A stretch of DNA of 17,521 nucleotides from Saprospiraceae bacterium (GTDB taxonomy: Bacteria; Bacteroidota; Bacteroidia; Chitinophagales; Saprospiraceae), in the NCBI GenBank assembly GCA_017995875.1, contig JAGOIB010000007.1, forward strand, positions 20,898 to 38,418. Reading direction: 5' to 3'. The notes below the pieces were generated by a model, which saw only the letters and a program-made list of their open reading frames with translations, was not told where the DNA came from and made no database searches. This document shows, one piece after another, positions 1 to 8,658 of this stretch. The first letter of the stretch is position 1, and every line of letters starts with the position of its first letter. The position numbers were made by a program, and so were the translations under genes.

Positions 1-158
1 GTATGACGGATACCCTGACCGATTATCATGATATGGTTTTCAATTTCAAAGCAGAAGAGGGAAAAGATGGCCCTACATTTGTCGAATACCGTCAGCCTTT
101 GCCCGGTAATTTCTGGGAGGTGCTGGGTAGGTTCATCTTAAGAATGGAAGGGTATTGA
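1..158 (+). CDS. 3' end of an unidentified protein (partial)
   Basis: An open frame enters from the left edge and stops at TGA 156-158. The readable tail is about 51 residues and contains FNFKAEEGKDGPTFVEYRQ followed by NFWEVLGRFILRMEGY. A methionine codon sits at position 3, but the gene probably begins outside the window, so the start is unknown. Codon use looks like that of the neighbouring genes. I do not recognise a family: there is no sorting tail, membrane segment or catalytic motif in the visible part. It reads in the same direction as the transporter downstream but is separated from it by 280 bases of repeat-rich DNA, so joint transcription is doubtful. The assignment as coding rests on the open frame reaching the edge and ordinary amino-acid composition. 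Confidence 0.55.
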   Translation, partial: MTDTLTDYHDMVFNFKAEEGKDGPTFVEYRQPLPGNFWEVLGRFILRMEGY

Positions 159-207
159 GTTAGAAGTGAGTAGTTAGAAGTGAGTAGTTAGTAGTTAGAG
201 GTGAGTG
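159..207 (+). repeat. Degenerate 14-bp tandem repeat
   Basis: The unit gttagaagtgagta occurs exactly at 159-172 and 173-186. A half unit follows (187-193), then a variant at 194-207 (gttagaggtgagtg). It begins one base after the stop codon of the upstream frame. Function unknown; it looks like simple-sequence expansion in non-coding DNA. Confidence 0.75.
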
Positions 208-229
208 CTGGTATGCAGGCATTACGTTA

Positions 230-300
230 AGCGTCCGTACGGACGCTAGTGCGACCCCAAGGTTAACCTTGCTTACACGAAAGCGTCCGTACGGACGCTT
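230..300. repeat. Three evenly spaced perfect palindromes
   Basis: There is an 18-bp perfect palindrome at 230-247 (agcgtccgtacggacgct), a 14-bp one at 258-271 (caaggttaaccttg), and a 20-bp one at 281-300 that contains the first 18-bp sequence. Their centres are at 238.5, 264.5 and 290.5, a pitch of exactly 26 bp. None is followed by a long T run, so terminator function is not obvious. They could be a small interspersed palindromic repeat family or protein-binding sites. Positions and symmetry are read directly; function is unknown. Confidence 0.85.
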
Positions 301-348
301 AAAGATTGCGCCTGGAGAATGGCTTCGCTATTCTCCATATATTTTCTC

Positions 349-407
349 ACGCTCTCACCTTCTCACACCTCTCACGGTCTTACGTTCTTACGTTCTTACG
401 TTCTTAC
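349..407 (+). repeat. Pyrimidine-rich short tandem repeats before a promoter
   Basis: An 8-bp unit cttacgtt is repeated about 3.6 times at 379-407. It is preceded from about 349 by looser ctctcac/cttctcac repeats. The tract ends 10 bp upstream of the likely -7 box of the transporter gene, so its copy number could shift upstream promoter spacing. That effect is inferred. Confidence 0.7.
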
Positions 408-416
408 AATTTTCCG

Positions 417-424
417 CACCTTTG
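417..424 (+). promoter_or_regulatory. Probable -7 box of the EamA transporter gene
   Basis: CACCTTTG matches the Bacteroidota -7 consensus TAnnTTTG with one mismatch. It ends 14 bases before the ATG at 439, the same distance seen upstream of the genes at 5655 and 12109 (14-15 bases). No convincing -33 element was seen. It argues that the frame upstream of 439 is not translated. Confidence 0.5.
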
Positions 425-438
425 CAGTACGTAAACTG

Positions 439-1356
439 ATGGGCAACACTGATCGTAAAGCATATCTCGCACTGGCACTGGTCTGTATCGTCTGGGGAGT
501 CTCCTGGGTCGGGACCAAAGAAGGTGTCAGGTATATGCCTCCGTTTCAGATGGTTGGCATCCGGCAGATACTGGCAGGGTTAGTCTATGTGGTGTACTTT
601 ATGATCAGAGGTGCTAAGCTGCCCCGCAGGAAAGAATGGTATCCGATCGTTTTTCTGTCGGTACTCAATTTTATGATCAGCAATGGCCTGGCCACATGGG
701 GCGTGAAACTTACAACGGCTGGCCTCAGTGCTATCATGGGGGCGATATTTCCATTATGGCTGGTGATCATTTTAGCACTCAGAGGCAATAACAAGATTCC
801 ACCATTAGCATGGATTGGCATCTTCATAGGTTTTGCCGGCGTGTGTGTTGTTTTCTATGAACATCTTCATGAGCTATTCAATTTTTCCTTTCTGGGAGGA
901 ATTTTCCTTGGCCTGATCGCATCGCTTGCATGGGCTTACGGTACGATCTACACGAAAGAATATGCGCAGTCTTTCAATCCCTACCATAGTATTGGCTGGC
1001 AGATGTTGATCTCAGGCATCATGTTGTCATTGATTGCCACAGCGACGGGACAAGTGATTCCGCTTGTGGACATAAAACTGTATTCATGGATGGCAATACT
1101 TTTTCTGGTTGTCGTCAGTTCAGTCATAGCTTTTATCGCCTACCTCTATGCATTGCAAAAACTTCCGACAAGTTTGGTTTCTGTGTATGCTTATATTAAT
1201 CCTATTATAGCGGTATTGGCAGGAAGTATTTTTACCGGTGAGCCATTGACAGTACTGATTATTACCGGTTCGTTGGTAACATTGACTGGGGTATATATTG
1301 TCAACAGGGCGCTGAAGAGAAGTGCGATGAAGGTAGCGAATGGTGTGGAAATATAA
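439..1356 (+). CDS. EamA/DMT-family transporter, 10 membrane segments
   Basis: A 305-residue inner-membrane protein with about ten hydrophobic helices arranged as two EamA repeats (roughly residues 8-145 and 155-295). The first helix carries the VWGVSWVGTKEGVR pattern common in drug/metabolite transporter superfamily proteins, and the second half contains SLAWAYGTIYTKEY and YINPIIAVLAGSIFTGEPLT, the usual signature of the ninth/tenth helices. Such proteins export small metabolites or amino acids; the substrate cannot be read from sequence. The frame is open back to 319, but the extra 40 residues are translated repeat DNA, and a -7-like box lies at 417-424, so the ATG at 439 (MGNTDRKAYL) was chosen. 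It is convergent with the LytTR regulator gene, with 37 bases between stop codons and no clear terminator. Confidence 0.9.
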   Translation: MGNTDRKAYLALALVCIVWGVSWVGTKEGVRYMPPFQMVGIRQILAGLVYVVYFMIRGAKLPRRKEWYPIVFLSVLNFMISNGLATWGVKLTTAGLSAIMGAIFPLWLVIILALRGNNKIPPLAWIGIFIGFAGVCVVFYEHLHELFNFSFLGGIFLGLIASLAWAYGTIYTKEYAQSFNPYHSIGWQMLISGIMLSLIATATGQVIPLVDIKLYSWMAILFLVVVSSVIAFIAYLYALQKLPTSLVSVYAYINPIIAVLAGSIFTGEPLTVLIITGSLVTLTGVYIVNRALKRSAMKVANGVEI

Positions 1357-1393
1357 CAAACACCAGGCCGTTTAAACCGATAACGCATTTTAA

Positions 1394-2149
1394 CTACAAT
1401 TGCACCTTGTGCAACACATTGAAAAAATCATCCTTACGGCTCCTCGCCAACTGTATCTGGGCTCCATCACGCATCAACAGATAATTATCTGATTTTACAT
1501 ATTTACGCACTTCCTTTAGATTGATCAGGTGCGATTGATGTACCCTGTAAAAGCCATAATCCTGAAGCAAGTATTCAAACTCCTTGATGACCTTGCTCAC
1601 CATCACCGGCCTGGAATCATTTAAGAACAACTGCGTATAAGCTCCCTGCGCTTCGCAACGCACGATATCACGGATCCGCACAAATTCTACAGCTTCCATC
1701 GTGGATACCAGTAACACAGGATCTTCATTCGGGTTTTTTATATTCGTCAGCAGGTTCTGAATCTTATACTGTTCTTCTTCCTGCCTGGTGGATTGCGACA
1801 CTTTCTTGACCGCGCTTTTCAGTTCTTCGATATCGATTGGTTTCAACAAATAATCGATGGCGCTAAATTTGAAAGCCTTCAGGGCATAATGGTCATATGC
1901 CGTCGTGAATACAACAGACAACTTCTTATCATGCAATTTGTCGAGTACATCAAACCCTGTCCCTCCTGAAATCTGGACATCCAGAAAAAGGATCTCAGGC
2001 TGTAACGTTCGCACAGCATTAATGCCAGATGTAACCGAATCCGCTGAACCAATCACTTCCACTTCAGGACAATAGGTTTCGAGCAGATTTTGCAAAACGA
2101 TCCTGCTTCTTTCTTCATCTTCTATAATGAGGGCTTTCATAGGCTGCAT
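1394..2149 (-). CDS. LytTR-family response regulator
   Basis: A two-component response regulator of 251 residues. Residues 4-118 form a CheY-like receiver, with the acidic pocket in IIEDEERSR, the phospho-acceptor Asp57 in FLDVQ, a TTAYDHYAL switch segment and the conserved Lys103 in YLLKPID. Residues about 143-250 form a LytTR DNA-binding domain (EFVRIRDIVRCEAQGAYTQ, then FYRVHQSHLINLKEV). It would bind paired promoter repeats when phosphorylated. The gene lies 14 bases downstream of the sensor-kinase stop codon on the same strand, so the two form an operon and a cognate pair. The frame opens at a TTG six bases further upstream. I chose the first ATG (2149); the ATG at 2140 (MKALIIEDE) is equally plausible. 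Confidence 0.93.
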   Translation of the reverse strand: MQPMKALIIEDEERSRIVLQNLLETYCPEVEVIGSADSVTSGINAVRTLQPEILFLDVQISGGTGFDVLDKLHDKKLSVVFTTAYDHYALKAFKFSAIDYLLKPIDIEELKSAVKKVSQSTRQEEEQYKIQNLLTNIKNPNEDPVLLVSTMEAVEFVRIRDIVRCEAQGAYTQLFLNDSRPVMVSKVIKEFEYLLQDYGFYRVHQSHLINLKEVRKYVKSDNYLLMRDGAQIQLARSRKDDFFNVLHKVQL

Positions 2150-2163
2150 AATCAACTATTTTT

Positions 2164-5100
2164 TTAATCTATGGGCAATACAATTTCAACACGCGTTCCG
2201 GCAGGCCGGTTGGACGCGTCATACAAATCAATAATGCTAAACGGTTTAAATCCATTTGGTGAATGCAGATGGGACAATCTTTCCTCTACGATGGCAAGAC
2301 CTTTACTCTCATTGACAATCGCATCTTTAAACTTGAACTCGCGCGCGGCTTCACGTCCTATTCCGTTATCCTCAACGACAATATGAAGATGTGTATCCTT
2401 TATCCTTATCTCAATCTGAAGATGGCCGGGTGAGGTTTTCTTCAACAAACCATGCCTGATCGCATTTTCTACCTGAGGCTGGATAAAGAATGGCGGAATC
2501 TCCACTGTATGGATATTGATATCGGGAGATACATGAATATCATACGTGAATTTGTCCGGAAAACGCATATTCTCCAGCTCGAGATAATCCTTGATCAGCA
2601 CAATCTCATCCGCCAGTGGAATCCTGTTTTGCGCGGAGATCGTCAACACCGTTCGCAGTATCCTCGAAAATTTGGTAAGGTATTTCATTGCCCCTTCCAT
2701 ATCATGCATGATCATAAATTGCTGAATGGAATTCATCGAATTGTAAATAAAATGGGGATTCATCTGGGCTTGGAGTGCTCTTCGCTCGAGCTCGACTATT
2801 TTTCGGTTGACTTCAGCTTCGAGTTTATCTTTCTTCTTGATGGCACCTTCCCTGTACCTTACGACAGCATACAATATGGCAAGTAAAAGACAAATACTGA
2901 TCACACTAAACCACGCTGTGGCGTAAAAAGGAGGAGCTATATGGATCGGTATGGTGAGTTCCTGTTCACTCCAAATACCGTCCCCACTGACAGCCTTTGC
3001 CCTGAAAACGTATTCACCCGGATGCAATCCCGAAAATAAGATGGTACGCTGACGACCAAGGTCAATCCATGCATCCTGCATTCCTTCCATCTTATACATA
3101 TACCTTACTTCATCCTGGTCTGCATAGTGGATTCCGGTGATTTGTATTTCGAGCAGGTCATCGTTATATGAAAGATCCAATGCATCGGATGCATTGGACA
3201 AGAAAGCATCATACATCCGCTGATCCGTATTGACGGCAAGGGACGTCAATACCATTCGCGGCGATGTTGGATTGACACGTAAACTGGAAGGATTAAAATA
3301 ATCCACTCCGTTTTTTCCGCCGAAATATATCAATCCATCATCCGAATAATATTTACTTCGGTTATAAAAACTAAAATTGGCCAATCCATCTCCTTTCGAA
3401 TAATTGACAAAATGCCCGCTTGCAGGATCAAACGAGGATATACCCTCATGTGTTGAGACCCATACCAAACCATTGGGAACACATACCACTGCTGAAATGT
3501 AGTCATTGGCCAAACCATCACTGCGATCATACGATGTCATCGATACATTTTCGGGATCAAACCTGACAAGCGCCGCATCCGTAGCAAGCCATAATATGCC
3601 ATTCTGATCAACTGCGATATCAAGCACGCTTATACTTGGAAGCGAATGGAGATCGCCCTTGACGGGCATAAACTGACGAATAGCGTCTGTTACAGGATTA
3701 AGCATGGACAAGCCATTGAGATCACTGGCAAACCAAATATTTCCATGCCTGTCCTCCACGATTGTCTGGACAAACTGGCCTTGATTTGCATTTTGGGAAG
3801 GCACTCTATAGGTCTTGATGACACCTTTCGTCTCCGAAAAGAGGTGCAATCCACTATACCCTCCTATCCATATCCTTCCTTGTGAATCTTCAAAGGCAGC
3901 CCTGTTCGTTCCTCCTACTTTGTAACTCGTGATAATGGTATTGTCAGGAGCCATCACAGCGATGTTACCAAAACCTACAATGATCATATTGCCACTCCTG
4001 ACCTTCAACAAATCCTGAATATGATCCACCGGTATTTGATGATCCGGTGATTCCGTTGAAGAGAAAAGTATTGTATTACCGGACTCTTGATCTATATGAA
4101 CCAAACCCCTTTCCCTGTAGGCTATCCAAAGAAAATCATCTGCACCATAAATGCATGTGTTTGATTGATGAAATGCATATGGATGTGTGTAGGTTCTGAA
4201 ACCTTTAGGATATGGATAAATGTAGAAACCTTCACATGGCAGCCAGGTGTCGCCTGAATTATCGACAAACGGTTTTCTAAAAAAGCGTTCATGCCGGATT
4301 TCACTATTGATATTGCTCTGGAGAAATAAGGATGAATCCCGGAAATCAAAACCATATGCCTGATCCCCAAATACTAATGCCCATAGCCTGTTGTCTAAAT
4401 CGAAGGTGAAATGCAAATCCCCTCTCGCAGATGAAAACGGGATGTTCGTCAAAGGTGTGAAATGCATGGCAGTGATAGAGGAAGTGAAATAAAGTCTCGG
4501 GCCCTCTCCCCCACAACTAACCCACAAACGATTTTCCCTATCCAATTCAATATCATGAATAGATTGTGTCGGTAGCCCTTGAAAATCCTCAGGATAATAC
4601 GTCTTGTGCTGTTTTGGATCAATCATACAGAGTCCGGAAGAAGTGCCGATCCATATCTTACCATTCGCATCCGTATAAAGTACTTCTGGCTTTTCAAAGA
4701 CGGTCATGTCCGTGGCATAGGCTAATGAATCACTATACAATTCAGTAATAAATCCTTCATCTTCCTCGTGAATAAAAAATAATCCGGCATCCGAAGCTAT
4801 CCACATCCTTCCTTGCGCGTCTTGAGTAATGTCATTAATAGCCACTGTCTGTAATTCCTTTGGAGTAATAGGAAGAGGCACGCTTCGAAAACTGGTCTTT
4901 GCTGTATTGGAAACATTTAGTCCCAGACCAAGCAACCCGATCCAAAGCCGGCCTTTTACATCCTCATATATGGAAGTGATATTATTACCCGAAAGCGAAG
5001 TTGAATCCATGTGGCTGTGCCTGAATGCCTTGACTTCATACCCATCAAAACTGGCCAGGCCATCAAGACCCGCCATCCAATAGATGCCCTGTTTGTCCTG

Positions 5101-5265
5101 CATGACTTCCTTAAAAAGATTATTAGGAAGTCCTTCTTCATCACTCAGGCGTTTAAACCGGATGGTCTCCGTCTGTGCCAATGAGTGGAATGGCAGAATG
5201 AAGCACATGACCGCCACCATCCATAAGGATGTCCAATGCAGGATATATGAAAGCAACCATCGCAT
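2164..5265 (-). CDS. Propeller-sensing LytS-type histidine kinase
   Basis: A sensor kinase of 1,033 residues. A signal peptide or anchor (about 1-31) leads into a long two-component-regulator propeller region (about 35-660) with repeated D.xGxxWIG/WIA..GL motifs, for example GRLWIGLLGLGL, GRMWIASDAGLFF, GKIWIGTSSGLCM and GRIWIGGYSGLHLF. A Y_Y_Y domain (about 710-778), one membrane helix (about 784-804), a short charged coiled coil and a His_kinase/HATPase region follow. The phospho-acceptor is His838 in QMNPHFIYNSMNSIQ, the N-box is QPQVENAIRHGL and the G1 box is EDNGIG. The propeller is expected in the periplasm. The partner is the LytTR protein downstream. The frame opens at a TTG nine bases earlier that belongs to a -7-like box, so the ATG at 5265 (MRWLLSY) was chosen. 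The ligand is unknown; family members often sense glycans. Confidence 0.95.
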   Translation of the reverse strand: MRWLLSYILHWTSLWMVAVMCFILPFHSLAQTETIRFKRLSDEEGLPNNLFKEVMQDKQGIYWMAGLDGLASFDGYEVKAFRHSHMDSTSLSGNNITSIYEDVKGRLWIGLLGLGLNVSNTAKTSFRSVPLPITPKELQTVAINDITQDAQGRMWIASDAGLFFIHEEDEGFITELYSDSLAYATDMTVFEKPEVLYTDANGKIWIGTSSGLCMIDPKQHKTYYPEDFQGLPTQSIHDIELDRENRLWVSCGGEGPRLYFTSSITAMHFTPLTNIPFSSARGDLHFTFDLDNRLWALVFGDQAYGFDFRDSSLFLQSNINSEIRHERFFRKPFVDNSGDTWLPCEGFYIYPYPKGFRTYTHPYAFHQSNTCIYGADDFLWIAYRERGLVHIDQESGNTILFSSTESPDHQIPVDHIQDLLKVRSGNMIIVGFGNIAVMAPDNTIITSYKVGGTNRAAFEDSQGRIWIGGYSGLHLFSETKGVIKTYRVPSQNANQGQFVQTIVEDRHGNIWFASDLNGLSMLNPVTDAIRQFMPVKGDLHSLPSISVLDIAVDQNGILWLATDAALVRFDPENVSMTSYDRSDGLANDYISAVVCVPNGLVWVSTHEGISSFDPASGHFVNYSKGDGLANFSFYNRSKYYSDDGLIYFGGKNGVDYFNPSSLRVNPTSPRMVLTSLAVNTDQRMYDAFLSNASDALDLSYNDDLLEIQITGIHYADQDEVRYMYKMEGMQDAWIDLGRQRTILFSGLHPGEYVFRAKAVSGDGIWSEQELTIPIHIAPPFYATAWFSVISICLLLAILYAVVRYREGAIKKKDKLEAEVNRKIVELERRALQAQMNPHFIYNSMNSIQQFMIMHDMEGAMKYLTKFSRILRTVLTISAQNRIPLADEIVLIKDYLELENMRFPDKFTYDIHVSPDINIHTVEIPPFFIQPQVENAIRHGLLKKTSPGHLQIEIRIKDTHLHIVVEDNGIGREAAREFKFKDAIVNESKGLAIVEERLSHLHSPNGFKPFSIIDLYDASNRPAGTRVEIVLPID

Positions 5266-5300
5266 AGAGATCAAAGTAAATTACGACTTTCCCGGATGAA

Positions 5301-5334
5301 CCAAAGTATGCCCTTTGGCATAATAAGCCTTTGG
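5301..5334. repeat. Nested inverted repeat in divergent spacer
   Basis: Outer arms ccaaag (5301-5306) and ctttgg (5329-5334) enclose inner arms atgcc (5308-5312) and ggcat (5317-5321). The structure lies 36-69 bases upstream of the kinase start codon. It may be an operator or an RNA hairpin in a leader; there is no T run, so a terminator is unlikely. Confidence 0.45.
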
Positions 5335-5632
5335 TTTGACAGGTGGTTGTATTGGTTTGATATTGGAAATACCATTTCGGGTCAACCCTTTATACTTTCC
5401 CAAGCTTAGCATAGATATTCCAATTCCCAAAGATGCGTCCTTGCAATTCGACCGGCAAAGATGCCATGCGGTTTCTATTGATATCCGGTTATGTTCATTG
5501 AATATTCAGTAAAAGGGAAGTCATGCAGGAGAAATTCATACCCTAAATCCAGCATTTCAATAAAAAGGTACCGGACATTAAACTGAATCGTTCGAATTTC
5601 AATTGGTCCGACTACAAATTTCCGGTTTGCTT

Positions 5633-5640
5633 TTCATTTG
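5633..5640 (+). promoter_or_regulatory. Probable -7 box of the S74 cluster
   Basis: TTCATTTG differs from TAnnTTTG at one position and ends 14 bases before the ATG at 5655. Transcription would start around 5646, leaving a short A-rich leader (an unbroken run of ten A, with no Shine-Dalgarno core). No good -33 element was found at the expected spacing. Confidence 0.4.
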
Positions 5641-5654
5641 CAGAAAAAAAAAAG

Positions 5655-7112
5655 ATGGCCTCCAGATTTATTCTCACAATGATACTTACCACCCAGGGCC
5701 TTTTACTCGTTGGACAGCAGCGCATGGGTATCAACACGACTACACCGTTTCGCACGCTTGATGTTGTAGGCTCAGGTGATCAACACGTTCGTGTACATAC
5801 GTCCAGCACCGGTTTTGGGGCTGAGGCAGGCCTTGAATTAGTGAGAGGCCTGGGAAATGCATCTGCTACTGATTGGCGAATTGTCAATGATGGTGGGGTC
5901 TTCAAAATACTGTATGGTGATAACAACTTTACCGGCCCGGCTACAGAAGCATTGCGGATCAACTCATTCCAGGAAACAGGTATTGGTACTGTTTCTCCAG
6001 GTAGTAAACTACACATTGATGGTGGATCACAGATTGCTTTTGGTGGTCATGGTTATATGAAAATCGGAAATCCCGCTTCATATAATCTGGCTTTTGACAA
6101 TGCGCAATTTCAGGCTTTAAACAATGGCGCTCCTGCACCCTTGTATCTCCAGGCGAATGGAGGCAACACATCATTCGGGCTTAATGGAGGTAATACGTAT
6201 ATGGCATTAGGCAGCGGAGGTGTTGGCGTTGGGACTACGGATATCAGTGCACCGCTCACAATAGTCGATGATAATTTCCAGCTTGACATTGATAACGATA
6301 CGGATGATGCCAATCACTGGCATATCGGTGCAAGCAATGATGACTGGCAAGCTGGTGGAAATCAATTACTGTTTAGCCCTACCAGCAATTCAGCAGATGC
6401 AGTCTTACGTCTGCTGAATGTCAGTGACAATGATGGCAATATGGCCCCTGTGATGATTCACACCACGGATGATCACACACTCCTGTTGGATGGCAATGAA
6501 ATCGATACACGTGGAACACCGCTTTTTATCAATTACAACACAGATGAAGAAACGTATATCAATCCAACCGGAGGGAAGGTTGGCATCGGTACGACCAATC
6601 CACAGGCAATGCTTCATGTCAATACCGCCAGTGGAAATGTAATGACGCTTCAAAACGGCAATGCCAAGTGGCACTTCAACCCCTCCCCTGTTGGCGATGG
6701 GGACCTCACTTTCTATTACAATAATGTGAATGCTGCCATCGCTACGGTCGATGGAGTTTCTGGTCAATGGACGAACATATCAGATCGTGATGCGAAGGAT
6801 CATATTACACCTATGCCACCGGTTATCGATAAACTAAAGCAACTCAGTGTGTACAATTATACCATGCGGAATGATACGAACCAACAGACCATGACAGGCA
6901 TCATGGCGCAGGAAGCGGAACCCCTCTTTCCTGAAATCGTGAGTCAGAATGAAGGGCAATATGGTGTTTCATATTCACAGTTGGCTGCGATTGGTATCAA
7001 AGCAATTCAAGAACAACAAGTACTCATCGAGCAACTGAAAGAAAAAGTGGCGAGGTTTAAAGCACTTGAAAAAACAGTTACAACCGATAAAGGAACAACA
7101 GGGTCAAACTGA
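5655..7112 (+). CDS. Secreted fibre-like protein with S74 chaperone domain, copy 1
   Basis: A 485-residue exported protein. A signal peptide (about 1-20, hydrophobic ILTMILTTQGLLLVG) precedes QQRMGINTTTPFRTLDVVG, the mature head shared by all three paralogues. The middle (about 40-365) is glycine- and asparagine-rich with GIGT..P..LHIDGG-type repeats, HWHIGASNDDW and a LLLDGNEID...YINP.GGKVGIGT block. Residues about 376-460 form a peptidase S74 / intramolecular chaperone domain, with the Ser376/Lys381 pair in ISDRDAKDHI, then GIMAQEAEPLFPEIV, VSYSQLAAIGIKAIQEQQ and a coiled-coil tail. Family members trimerise and may cleave just before the Ser. The LKENI consensus after the Ser is replaced by AKDHI, so processing may be weak. 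There is no T9SS tail or lipobox. It is the first gene of a likely four-gene operon. Confidence 0.88.
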   Translation: MASRFILTMILTTQGLLLVGQQRMGINTTTPFRTLDVVGSGDQHVRVHTSSTGFGAEAGLELVRGLGNASATDWRIVNDGGVFKILYGDNNFTGPATEALRINSFQETGIGTVSPGSKLHIDGGSQIAFGGHGYMKIGNPASYNLAFDNAQFQALNNGAPAPLYLQANGGNTSFGLNGGNTYMALGSGGVGVGTTDISAPLTIVDDNFQLDIDNDTDDANHWHIGASNDDWQAGGNQLLFSPTSNSADAVLRLLNVSDNDGNMAPVMIHTTDDHTLLLDGNEIDTRGTPLFINYNTDEETYINPTGGKVGIGTTNPQAMLHVNTASGNVMTLQNGNAKWHFNPSPVGDGDLTFYYNNVNAAIATVDGVSGQWTNISDRDAKDHITPMPPVIDKLKQLSVYNYTMRNDTNQQTMTGIMAQEAEPLFPEIVSQNEGQYGVSYSQLAAIGIKAIQEQQVLIEQLKEKVARFKALEKTVTTDKGTTGSN

Positions 7113-7164
7113 AAAAGGTACAATTATTTAAATGTCATTTTCAATCACACAAACTAATTGCTTT

Positions 7165-8589
7165 ATGAAATTCACTCAACATTCATATTATCTCTTGTCG
7201 ATCTTCCTCCTGTTTGCAAGTATCTGTCAGGCCCAACAAAATGTAGGTATCAATACCACAACACCAGTCAGAAACCTGGAGGTATACGGAAGTGCAAATC
7301 AACATGTCAGGATTCAAAAAACACTTGCGTTTGGAGGACAGGCCATCCTGGAACTGGTACAAGGGGGAGCGGCTTCTGAGGCAAGGGATTATAAACTAAC
7401 CAATGACATTGGTGATTTCAAGATCATGACCGGCACGGACAATTTTGAAACTACCGGAGAGGAATTGTGGCGCATGGATGCTACAGGTGATATTGGCATA
7501 GGCACCACAGTACCAACATCCCGATTGCATATTGATGGTGGACTTGAAGCCTCAAACACCGGCGATGGTTACTTACTACTTGGTACTAAAACAGCGACTA
7601 ACCTCGTCATGGATCCGAATGAGATCATCAGTCGCAACAACGACAATGCAAATTCCATTACCCTTCAATCGCACGATGGGGACACCTACATTGGAAATGG
7701 CGGAGGACATACGTATATAGGAGATGCAAGTGGAAATCTCGGAATAGGAACATCCTCTGCTTCTTCCAGACTTACCATAGAAGATACGGACTTTCAAATG
7801 AACCTCAAAAATTCCGGGGGCGGTGCTAATGATTGGTACATCGGTGCAAGTAATACATCGTGGACGACCAGCGACAATCAATTACTTTTCAGTCCCAATC
7901 AGACATCTGACGCCTCTGTCCTTCGCCTGATGGATGTAACTAACAATGGAGGCGTAGTCGCGCCGGTCATCATCCGATCAAGTGAAACGCAGGTATTGCT
8001 GATGGATGGAAATGAGATTGATACAAAATTGGAACCCTTATACATCAATCACAATTCAGATCAAAACACGTACATCAATCCCAGTGGTGGCCGGGTTGGA
8101 ATAGGAAGTGATGATCCAAGCTGCACTCTACTTGTAAATACACAAGATGATGAGTATGCATTGCGAATCCAACGAGGCACAACTGCCTGGGACATCAATC
8201 CATTGCCTGCGTATGATTACCTGGCATTTGTCAAAGCAAACTGGACGCTTGCCTATGTCAATGGCGCCAGTGGCAACTGGATCACCATTTCTGATCGCAG
8301 GTTAAAAGAAAATATCCAGGATCTGCCGAGCGTGATAGAAAAGATCAACCGCATAAATGTATACTCCTATGCTTTCAAACATGATGAAAAGCATACGCCA
8401 CACATTGGTGTCATTGCACAGGAAATCGAAACGGAGTTTCCAGAAGTAGTCAATATCAATGAAGGAAATTATACCGTCGCGTATTCTAAGCTCTCGGTAC
8501 TTATTTTAAAAGCACTACAGGAACAGGAAAAACAAATCGATGCCCTGGAGAAGGAGATCAATATACTTCTTGCTTCAAAAACAAAATAG
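7165..8589 (+). CDS. Secreted fibre-like protein with S74 chaperone domain, copy 2
   Basis: A 474-residue paralogue of the preceding gene, 52 bases downstream. The signal peptide MKFTQHSYYLLSIFLLFASICQA ends before QQNVGINTTTPVRNLEVYG. The frame is open from 7132, but the earlier 11 residues would bury the signal peptide, so the ATG at 7165 was chosen. The middle has the same order of blocks as copy 1: DIGIGTTVPTSRLHIDGG, DWYIGASNTSW, LLMDGNEID and TYINPSGGRVGIG. The C-terminal S74 domain carries the canonical ISDRRLKENI with Ser376 and Lys381, then HIGVIAQEIETEFPEVV, KLSVLILKALQEQ and a short coiled coil. The dyad falls at the same residue numbers as in copy 1, which indicates duplication with little net length change. 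It is predicted to be exported by Sec; final location and partner are unknown. Confidence 0.88.
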   Translation: MKFTQHSYYLLSIFLLFASICQAQQNVGINTTTPVRNLEVYGSANQHVRIQKTLAFGGQAILELVQGGAASEARDYKLTNDIGDFKIMTGTDNFETTGEELWRMDATGDIGIGTTVPTSRLHIDGGLEASNTGDGYLLLGTKTATNLVMDPNEIISRNNDNANSITLQSHDGDTYIGNGGGHTYIGDASGNLGIGTSSASSRLTIEDTDFQMNLKNSGGGANDWYIGASNTSWTTSDNQLLFSPNQTSDASVLRLMDVTNNGGVVAPVIIRSSETQVLLMDGNEIDTKLEPLYINHNSDQNTYINPSGGRVGIGSDDPSCTLLVNTQDDEYALRIQRGTTAWDINPLPAYDYLAFVKANWTLAYVNGASGNWITISDRRLKENIQDLPSVIEKINRINVYSYAFKHDEKHTPHIGVIAQEIETEFPEVVNINEGNYTVAYSKLSVLILKALQEQEKQIDALEKEINILLASKTK

Positions 8590-8658
8590 AGCGAAATGAA
8601 ATATTCAAATTGGCATAACACCCAATACTTCCATTCCACCTTCAATCATCTCAATATC

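Larger units (their letters stand above)
5266..5654. promoter_or_regulatory. 389-bp divergent spacer, kinase operon / S74 cluster
   Basis: No convincing gene lies here. At its left edge, read on the minus strand, TTACTTTG (5272-5279) is one mismatch from TAnnTTTG but only 6 bases before the kinase ATG, implying a very short or absent leader. A nested dyad sits at 5301-5334 (outer arms ccaaag/ctttgg, inner arms atgcc/ggcat). At the right edge TTCATTTG (5633-5640) is one mismatch from the consensus and ends 14 bases before the ATG at 5655. The middle (about 5340-5630) is AT-rich and otherwise featureless to my reading. LytTR sites could lie here, but I could not identify a paired repeat. Confidence 0.5.

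Noticed and set aside
319..438. 40-residue N-terminal extension of the EamA transporter
   Set aside because: It translates tandem-repeat DNA and spans the probable promoter box.
1357..1393. Terminator between the EamA and LytTR genes
   Set aside because: Only the 8-bp palindrome gtttaaac is present, with no usable stem and T run.
5493..5590. Short + strand frame in the divergent spacer
   Set aside because: About 30 codons with no hydrophobic or conserved pattern and no promoter-like box at the usual distance.
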